Source: Opitutia bacterium UBA5964 (GTDB lineage Bacteria > Verrucomicrobiota > Verrucomicrobiia > Opitutales > Coraliomargaritaceae). Taken from it: a stretch of DNA of 11,857 nucleotides. Positions within the stretch are counted from its first letter, which is position 1, and the number at the start of each line of letters is the position of its first letter. Location: NCBI GenBank assembly GCA_002430605.1, contig DJBY01000050.1:8079-19935 (forward strand). Reading direction: 5' to 3'. Under the pieces are notes generated by a model. That model was not told where the DNA came from. It worked only from the letters and a program-made list of their open reading frames with translations, and did no database searches. Positions 6,906 to 11,857 of this stretch are shown here, in pieces. The position numbers were made by a program, and so were the translations under genes.

Positions 6906-7916
6906 TTAGAGGCTGGGCCAATCGTTGTCGGGGATGAGGGTGATGCCGTTGGTGCGGCCACTGAGTTGCCAGAAAAGGCCCGCGGCAGAGGGATCGCCTT
7001 CGAATGGGAAGAGGATCGCGTTGAAGGGGTAGTTCGGGCGAGCCAGCATCGCGCCTTTGAAGAGTTGCACGCGGTCAGCCTCGGAGAGGCTTCGATGACT
7101 GGGGTTGGGCGCGCTCGGCAAACCATCGCTGATTAATAGGAGACTACTAGGCCGCTCTTTGAGACTGTCGACGGTGCGCAAGGCTGTAGATAGGTCGGCG
7201 CCGCCGGAGGCTTCGAGTGCGTCGAGTCGCTCGAGTGTGGTGAGTAGGGCGCTATTGTCGTAAGGGTCGATGTAGGGGCTTGCGGCGCTGCCGGATACCG
7301 CCGAAGTGGCTTCATTCATCTGCAAGATCGCGACTTTGGTGCCCTTTGGTATCGCGGCGATCACGGCGCGCACCGCGGCTTTGGCGCGCAGCCATTTTTC
7401 GGCGCTGGCCCCGCCGCCAGTACGGATGATTTCGAGGGCGCTCTTAGCATCTACGGCCAGCATACTACCTGAGTTTTCGAGTAGAATAATTGCACGTGGC
7501 CCCCTTAGGCGCAGCCCGGATAAGTAGCTCTGGTCGGCGGATGGCCGATCGAGTCCTGCCACGGCATCGACGGTTTCAGTTCTGCTATCGAGCGTGGCAA
7601 GTGCCTCGGTTTGATCCTCGATGGCTTTGGCGAGTCGCTCTTGCTCGGCGGCAAGTTGAGCAACACTGCTAGCATTGGGATCAGGTTGCGGATCGAGTGC
7701 GGCAATGTCTTTCTCTAGAGATTTTTGTTTGGCCTCAGCGGCCTCGATCGCTTGTTGCAGAGTCTCTTCAGCGGCGAGTGATTGCGTGGCGTCATCCTGC
7801 GACTGAACGATTTGACTCTTCGCCGTCAGAATGAAAAGCAACAATACGGCACCGAAACCGCAACAGATGCAGTCGATAAAAGACAGTGCGGAGCTTTGTG
7901 CTTCTCGGCGTTTCAT
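6906..7916 (-). CDS. Membrane-anchored VWA-like protein, atypical metal site (second gene of ExbB-like operon)
   Basis: This 336-residue paralogue of the next gene has the same architecture. Residues 1-31 are a basic N-terminus and a helix with 'SFIDCICCGFGAVLLLF' (D15). Residues about 41-120 are Ala/Glu/Gln-rich, probably coiled coil with a Pro/Asp break near 75-82. Residues 140-336 are VWA-like. The first metal motif reads 'LENSGSML' (E147 where VWA proteins have Asp). The threonine motif reads 'SGGADLSTAL' (A240 where T is usual). The third motif 'LLISDGLPS' keeps D264. Metal binding may be weakened or changed. The channel gene lies 34 nt upstream and there is no SD. The extra-cytoplasmic face is inferred from the basic N-terminus. 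Its function is unknown. Confidence 0.85.
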   Translation of the reverse strand: MKRREAQSSALSFIDCICCGFGAVLLLFILTAKSQIVQSQDDATQSLAAEETLQQAIEAAEAKQKSLEKDIAALDPQPDPNASSVAQLAAEQERLAKAIEDQTEALATLDSRTETVDAVAGLDRPSADQSYLSGLRLRGPRAIILLENSGSMLAVDAKSALEIIRTGGGASAEKWLRAKAAVRAVIAAIPKGTKVAILQMNEATSAVSGSAASPYIDPYDNSALLTTLERLDALEASGGADLSTALRTVDSLKERPSSLLLISDGLPSAPNPSHRSLSEADRVQLFKGAMLARPNYPFNAILFPFEGDPSAAGLFWQLSGRTNGITLIPDNDWPSL

Positions 7917-7950
7917 CGATGCAATGTCTAACTAATAAGTGGGCCTAACC

Positions 7951-8880
7951 CTAGTTGAGAGTGGTGCCGTCTTCTAAGGGCGGCACGTCGGGGGTATTTT
8001 CGATCTTAATCTCGCTTTCGCCGTCCGCTTCGTCGCGGTCATAGAGTTTATCGATGATTTGTTCACGGCAGAAGGTTTGGACGCGGAGAATCAGGCCTTC
8101 CTGTCCGCTTTGCAGTAGGTGGATCAGGAGCATCAGGACGATGCTGATGATCAGAGCGACGAGGGTCGAGTTGAAGGCGACGCCGAGCGCATTGGTGACG
8201 CCGGAGATATCGCCTTGCAGGGCTTCGTCCGCACGGTGCAGGGCGACGCCGATGCCGCGGACGGTACCGATAAAGCCGATGGATGGGATTGCCCAAACCA
8301 GATAGCGAAGCATGGACAGTTCGCTCTCCTGTTGTTCGGCGGCGACTTCGAGTCGGCCCATGATAGTCTCGGTGGTTTCGGGCACATTCCCTGTCATGTG
8401 GTAGCGCTCCAGACCACGGGCCATGACGTAAGGGAGTATTTTATTTTTAAGATCGGGGCGTGCGCTTTTTTCGTCTATTTCGTCGGAGAGCTTACCTGCG
8501 CGTTCGCGAGAGATACTGCGTGCGCCGCTCAGTAGATCGACTTCTGGTTCGGCGTCGATGCCTTCGCTCTCAGGTGCGAAGCGTCCGAGGACGGTAGCTT
8601 CCGAGTGAACGAGGATAAACTTATAGACGAGGATCATGATGCCCCAGAGGAAGAGGGAGATGCAGACTTGTTGCTCGTAATCTTTAAGAATCACGAAGAT
8701 TCCAGAGGATGAGCTGGCACCCTCGACGCCATAGCTTTGCGCGAGTGCGGCTTTATCAGCCGCTGGTCGGATCAGTCCGCCGTAGAGCACACCGACGAAG
8801 ATGAAGGAGGCGATCAGGCCGAGGCTGAAAATGAGGCCTTTGACCGAGAAGAGGCCGCGTTCAGGATTTCGTAAACTCAT
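7951..8880 (-). CDS. MotA/TolQ/ExbB-family proton channel protein (first gene of the operon)
   Basis: This 309-residue inner-membrane protein has four likely membrane segments: about 12-35, 71-91, 188-210 and 232-256. The family core is the last two, with 'IPSIGFIGTVRGIG' (199-212) and 'ALGVAFNSTLVAL' (231-243). T206 and T239 are the polar residues expected to line the ion path. A cytoplasmic loop of about 95 residues separates TM2 and TM3, and the C-terminus is acidic. ExbB, TolQ and MotA form pentamers around B-subunit helices and use the proton or sodium gradient. There is no exbD, tolR, tonB or motB gene beside it; the two VWA proteins downstream fill that place. TM1-2 are more extended than in E. 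coli ExbB. There is no SD. The 165 bp separating it from the divergent lipoprotein gene must hold both promoters; none was clearly recognised. Confidence 0.9.
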   Translation of the reverse strand: MSLRNPERGLFSVKGLIFSLGLIASFIFVGVLYGGLIRPAADKAALAQSYGVEGASSSSGIFVILKDYEQQVCISLFLWGIMILVYKFILVHSEATVLGRFAPESEGIDAEPEVDLLSGARSISRERAGKLSDEIDEKSARPDLKNKILPYVMARGLERYHMTGNVPETTETIMGRLEVAAEQQESELSMLRYLVWAIPSIGFIGTVRGIGVALHRADEALQGDISGVTNALGVAFNSTLVALIISIVLMLLIHLLQSGQEGLILRVQTFCREQIIDKLYDRDEADGESEIKIENTPDVPPLEDGTTLN

Positions 8881-9045
8881 GGGTGTGGTGTTGTGTGTGG
8901 GGATCGCGGCGCGCTGCCTAGGGAATATGGAAACAAATTTGAGATGTCGGAGTCGGATCTACTAGGCCTGTGGCTGTATTTGCCCATTCACTCTGCGATT
9001 TATTCTCGATATTGCAATTTCCTTACTAAACAATAGTGTCCAGTT

Positions 9046-9594
9046 ATGTTTAAAGCTTCACTCACTCCTCTTCTCTTATGCGCTGCGTTACTTTTTAGCG
9101 GATGTTCATCTTCGAATAATGGCAATACGGGGCGTAATGTCGGCGTGGCGGCTGGTGCGATTCTGGGCGCTGTGATTGGTTCTCAGCTCGGTGACGGTAG
9201 TGGGACGAATGTGGCGGTGGGTGCTGCGGCGGGTGCTGCACTCGGTGGTCTGGGTGGTAGCAAGTATGACCAGAACAAGGAGAAGCTCGAAGCCGCTGAG
9301 GCTCAGCGTCAATATGAGTATGATCAAGAAGCACAAGCTCAGGTGAAGCTAGAAGACGAGATTCAGGCCTTGGAGGCGAAAAGAGTGCGTGATGAGATTG
9401 CGCGTAATTCGACTACGTCCGATGTTAGCGCGGCAGAGCGTGAGGCGGCACGCCTCGAAGCAGAGTTGGCCGTGAAGAAAAAGGCCTATGAGGACTCTCA
9501 AGCGCGAGCGAAACGCATCCAAGAAGCGCAAGCGCGTGTTGCCAAAGCCCAAGAAGAGCTCGCTGAGATGGAGCGTCAGTCAAACGGCGGCTAA
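9046..9594 (+). CDS. Lipoprotein with glycine zipper and long helical tail
   Basis: This 182-residue protein has a type II signal peptide ending at 'LLFSGC' (lipid-modified C20), with Phe at the -3 position. After a short Ser/Asn/Gly linker, residues 33-73 are a glycine zipper ('VGVAAGAILGAVIGSQLG' and a second Ala/Gly-rich hairpin), as in SlyB and rickettsial 17-kDa antigen-type proteins. Residues about 76-178 are charged and Ala/Glu/Gln/Arg-rich, predicted to be a continuous coiled coil. It is expected to sit in the outer membrane or periplasm. There is no SD; the start follows from the signal peptide. It is divergent from the ExbB-like operon and followed by its own terminator. Its exact role is unknown. 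Confidence 0.85.
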   Translation: MFKASLTPLLLCAALLFSGCSSSNNGNTGRNVGVAAGAILGAVIGSQLGDGSGTNVAVGAAAGAALGGLGGSKYDQNKEKLEAAEAQRQYEYDQEAQAQVKLEDEIQALEAKRVRDEIARNSTTSDVSAAEREAARLEAELAVKKKAYEDSQARAKRIQEAQARVAKAQEELAEMERQSNGG

Positions 9595-9616
9595 TTGTAG
9601 CGGAGCTTGTTGTTAA

Positions 9617-9643
9617 CAATTGTATGCCGCATGCGGCGAATTG
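9617..9643 (+). repeat. Palindromic hairpin downstream of the lipoprotein gene
   Basis: GCCGCATGCGGC (9626-9637) is a perfect 12-bp palindrome. It is nested inside CAATT (9617-9621) and AATTG (9639-9643), separated by short unpaired bases. It directly abuts, sharing one base with, the terminator that follows. It may stabilise the mRNA 3' end or be a protein-binding site. Confidence 0.5.
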
Positions 9644-9676
9644 CCCGTAGTTCCTGTTTGGAAGCTGCGGGCTTTT
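9643..9676 (+). terminator. Intrinsic terminator of the lipoprotein gene
   Basis: GCCCGTAGTTCC (9643-9654) pairs with GGAAGCTGCGGGC (9660-9672) with one bulged G and one G-T pair, around a TGTTT loop. Four T residues follow (9673-9676). Confidence 0.75.
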
Positions 9677-9741
9677 GTGTGTAAATTAAAGCAACTCGGC
9701 AGCGTTATGCTTTAATGCTTCTATTTGTGAGGCGCTCGACG

Positions 9742-9747
9742 TATAAA
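9742..9747 (+). promoter_or_regulatory. Possible -10 element for the gene at 9794
   Basis: TATAAA fits a -10 box. At a 17-bp spacer the -35 would be TTCTAT (9719-9724), a poor match. Transcription would begin near 9754, favouring the ATG at 9794 over the in-frame ATG at 9755. Confidence 0.25.
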
Positions 9748-9793
9748 AGTTCAAATGGTCATTTTTTTGGTCTTTTGCCAAACGCAATGTAAA

Positions 9794-10726
9794 ATGAAAT
9801 CATCGCAGTATTTTAATATTTTAGGAGAACGAGTCGCTAAGCGAACAGCGTATCTTTTCGTTGGGACAGTGCTGGTCGTAGTTGGAGGTGTCGCGGGACT
9901 GATGTATTATTTGTTGCTGGCTGGCACTGCGCTTGTTGTTGCACCGCCTGCAATGGTGGCGGAGCCGCAGGTCAGCTATCTCGTCGATCAGCCAAATAGC
10001 AAGGTGCCGGCGCAGTCTTCATTGGTGGCCCTGTTGGATAAACATTTAGAGGCTACACAGCTCAGTGAGGTGGATTCTTTGATTGTGAATGGGACGGCTA
10101 CGTCTGCTACTACAACCTGCGAATTGGTTGTGATGGCGCGTCGGCCGAATCTGTATACATTAAAAACAGAGGGTATTGGAGTCGAGTATACCTTTCAGTA
10201 TGGTTATGACGGGCAGCAAGGATGGTTTAAGCAGGATTCGCTAAATTTAAATAAGGACCAAGTCGAATTCTTCATGCGAGTGGCGTTGTTTGAGAGTTCG
10301 CTCGCACACTTAGCGTGGAGCTATCAATCCCATGAGGCACTTGATTACCGGCTCGATTCGGTGTTGGAGCGCTTGCCTGATGAGCAATGGCAAGGGCGTG
10401 CTTGTGCGGTGATCGTGAGTCGTGAGCTATTGCCGTTCCCCATTTATCATTATATTGACCAGCAGAGCTATGAGGAGGTCTATCGCCGGACTCAAGTTCT
10501 GAGAGGAACAGATTTGGTGGATCTTGAAATTCACTTTGCGCCGTTTGAAGCGGCGGCGTCTCCTCGTCTGCCAATGGGCTATGAACTCTACTTTGATGGT
10601 ACGTTAAATGACACCATAACATACACTAAAATTCGACCGAATCTTGTTGTTTTTGAGTCGCTGTTCGATGCTCCTTTAGATGCGACTGCTGCGGGCTTAT
10701 CGCCTATTCGGGCGCTCGCCGATTAA
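9794..10726 (+). CDS. Membrane-anchored protein of unknown function, possibly LolA-like fold
   Basis: This 310-residue protein has one N-terminal membrane helix (about 18-43, 'FVGTVLVVVGGVAGLMYYLL') after a short basic segment, so the bulk should be periplasmic. The soluble part is rich in predicted beta-strands. Segments such as 'ELVVMARRPNLYTLKTEG', 'FQYGYDGQQGWFKQ', 'AVIVSRELLPFPIYHYID' and 'DTITYTKIRPNLVVFESL' resemble the LolA/outer-membrane lipoprotein-sorting fold (DUF2092-like), which binds lipid acyl chains. That resemblance is by eye and is not a firm assignment. In-frame ATGs exist at 9755 and 9794; 9794 is preferred because the first 13 residues look non-coding and a possible -10 box lies at 9742. 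There is no SD. The stop overlaps the convergent CcsA-like gene by 4 nt. Confidence 0.7.
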   Translation: MKSSQYFNILGERVAKRTAYLFVGTVLVVVGGVAGLMYYLLLAGTALVVAPPAMVAEPQVSYLVDQPNSKVPAQSSLVALLDKHLEATQLSEVDSLIVNGTATSATTTCELVVMARRPNLYTLKTEGIGVEYTFQYGYDGQQGWFKQDSLNLNKDQVEFFMRVALFESSLAHLAWSYQSHEALDYRLDSVLERLPDEQWQGRACAVIVSRELLPFPIYHYIDQQSYEEVYRRTQVLRGTDLVDLEIHFAPFEAAASPRLPMGYELYFDGTLNDTITYTKIRPNLVVFESLFDAPLDATAAGLSPIRALAD

Positions 10727-11857
10727 GCTTTTTCGCTCTCTTGGGCGGCGATTAGGATGCGTTTGCGGTCGAGGCGGTTTTTATCTTCGCCAAATGCACT
10801 GCGCCAGTAGCGCCAAGGTAAGTTCACTAGGCAGATGAAAAAGATCTGGCTGGCGGCAAAGCCGACTGTCCACCAGAAGCCGCTGCTGGTGAAGCCATAG
10901 GCGTGTAGGCCGACACCGAGTAGGTTGGTGCCGAACCACGACCACACGGTCACGATGCTACCACAGATAGCCAAAGCCATGAGACCGCGCTCTTTCACGA
11001 TCCCGCCCCAGCGTGCGTGTAGCACGATGGCACCCATGATCACAATCATGAGCGCGCCGTTTTCTTTCGGATCCCAGCCCCAGAAGCGACCCCAGGATTG
11101 GTCGGCCCAGATCCCACCGAGAATGGTACCAACTAGGCTAAACAATGTGGCAAAGCAGGTGATGCCATACACCATACTGACGATGGATTTGGCCGACTCT
11201 TTGCTGAAGCGCTTAGAGAATAGCCCGAGCACAGTGAAGATCAGTGCCAGTGCGCCGGCAAAGAACATGGCGGAGTAGCCGAACGTAATGACGGTGACGT
11301 GCGTCGCTAGCCAGAAGTTAGAGTCGAGCACCGCGCGCATCATTTCGAGCGTGTCGCCACTCATGGACAGGTGGTGCGCAATAATGAGTGTACAGAAACC
11401 GACCAGTGAGGCCATCGCCGCGCCGACGCCGTTCTTATAGAACTTTTCAAGGATCACGCCGAGCAGCACGGCACCCCAGCCGACGAACACGGCGGAAGAG
11501 TAGAGATTCGTCACAAAAACACCGTAACGCTCTTGGATATACATGCGTGCAATCAGCCCTAAGGTATGGATGGCAAAGGCGAGCAACAACACCCAGAATG
11601 CCGCTTTGGCCAGCGGCGCGGGCCAGCGCAGCCATGAGATGCAGACGGTCAAGAAGATCAGCACGTAGAGCTGCATCGAAAGGTAGAACGGTTGTGCTTG
11701 GTTGAAGACGCGTTCGAAATGCACACGACCAATATCGTTCGGAAAATCACCGATAAAGCGCTGGCGTAATTCTTCGACGGTTTTGTTGAACATGTCGGGC
11801 TGATCCAGGCGATATGCCATTGTCAGGCTGGCGTAGCTCGTGACGTAAGGGCTGAGG
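10723..11857 (-). CDS. ccsA: CcsA/ResC-type cytochrome c biogenesis protein (5' end outside the window)
   Basis: This is the integral inner-membrane heme-handling protein of system II cytochrome c maturation, which with ResB/CcsB delivers heme to apocytochromes c. The tryptophan-rich heme-binding motif is 'WGRFWGWDPKENGALM'. Candidate axial heme histidines flank it in 'WLATHVTVITFGY' and 'LGVGLHAYGF'. Further family segments are 'VFVTNLYSSAVFVGWG' and 'LIIAHHLSMSGDTLEM'. About eight membrane helices are visible. A Met codon lies at 11818-11820, but the frame stays open to the window edge with coding-like sequence ('YASLTMAYRLDQPDMFNK'). The gene is therefore probably longer, perhaps a ResB-CcsA-type fusion as known in some PVC and Bacteroidetes bacteria. 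The 3' end overlaps its convergent neighbour by 4 nt. Confidence 0.92.
   Translation of the reverse strand, partial: LSPYVTSYASLTMAYRLDQPDMFNKTVEELRQRFIGDFPNDIGRVHFERVFNQAQPFYLSMQLYVLIFLTVCISWLRWPAPLAKAAFWVLLLAFAIHTLGLIARMYIQERYGVFVTNLYSSAVFVGWGAVLLGVILEKFYKNGVGAAMASLVGFCTLIIAHHLSMSGDTLEMMRAVLDSNFWLATHVTVITFGYSAMFFAGALALIFTVLGLFSKRFSKESAKSIVSMVYGITCFATLFSLVGTILGGIWADQSWGRFWGWDPKENGALMIVIMGAIVLHARWGGIVKERGLMALAICGSIVTVWSWFGTNLLGVGLHAYGFTSSGFWWTVGFAASQIFFICLVNLPWRYWRSAFGEDKNRLDRKRILIAAQESEKA

Noticed and set aside
5881..7916. BatA/BatB-type aerotolerance proteins
   Set aside because: BatA/B have VWA domains with flanking membrane helices and lie with MoxR and DUF58 genes. Here there is a single N-terminal helix, a coiled coil, and an ExbB-like partner instead.
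8054..8535. Plus-strand open frames opposite the channel gene
   Set aside because: They are antisense to the conserved ExbB-type core; the Asp/Gly-rich translation is a mirror of that coding region.
7951..8880. ZorA of a Zorya anti-phage system
   Set aside because: ZorA has a long cytoplasmic helical tail and pairs with OmpA-domain ZorB plus ZorC/D/E. This protein is 309 residues with a short tail, and no helicase or nuclease gene is adjacent.

Overview
The window looks like a chromosomal segment of a free-living Gram-negative bacterium, most probably Verrucomicrobiota (Opitutae/Puniceicoccales-like). This assignment is inferred from protein character: a short EF-Ts, von Willebrand A (VWA) proteins with a 'SFLDC.CCGFGA' membrane segment, a CcsA-type cytochrome c assembly protein whose reading frame runs on upstream, and start codons mostly without Shine-Dalgarno (SD) sequences. 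No database search was possible. There is no CRISPR array, transposase, integrase or phage gene.

Layout. (1) 1-972, plus strand: two small heat-shock proteins (Hsp20) in tandem, behind a possible sigma-54-type promoter and closed by an intrinsic terminator. They are the only genes here with recognisable SD sequences. (2) 973-2709, plus: a structured leader of about 225 nt, then rpsB and tsf (ribosomal protein S2 and EF-Ts), closed by a perfect-palindrome terminator. (3) 2894-3910, minus: an inositol-monophosphatase-family phosphatase, divergent from (4) 4013-5104, plus: a mannose-1-phosphate guanylyltransferase. (5) 5183-5833, plus: ruvX/yqgF (pre-16S rRNA nuclease), then tRNA-Gly(UCC) with an encoded CCA and a bidirectional terminator. 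(6) 5881-8880, minus: a three-gene operon read from 8880 down to 5881, made of a MotA/TolQ/ExbB-family channel and two paralogous proteins with the order N-terminal membrane helix, coiled coil, VWA domain. (7) 9046-9594, plus and divergent from that operon: a lipoprotein with a glycine zipper and a long helical tail. (8) 9794-10726, plus: a membrane-anchored protein of unknown function, probably with a LolA-like fold. (9) 10723-11857, minus: a CcsA/ResC-type heme-handling protein that runs off the window and ends tail-to-tail with the previous gene.

Most of the window is housekeeping: translation, GDP-mannose synthesis, rRNA processing, protein quality control and cytochrome c maturation. The candidate for an undescribed system is region 6. 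In each VWA protein the membrane helix aligns by eye with the proton-carrying helix of ExbD/TolR/MotB, including the conserved aspartate. The operon therefore reads as a proton-driven ExbB-type motor with two different B-subunits, each carrying a VWA domain in place of the usual periplasmic domain. One VWA domain has a canonical first metal-site motif and the other is altered. The divergent lipoprotein is a possible envelope partner, which is inference only.
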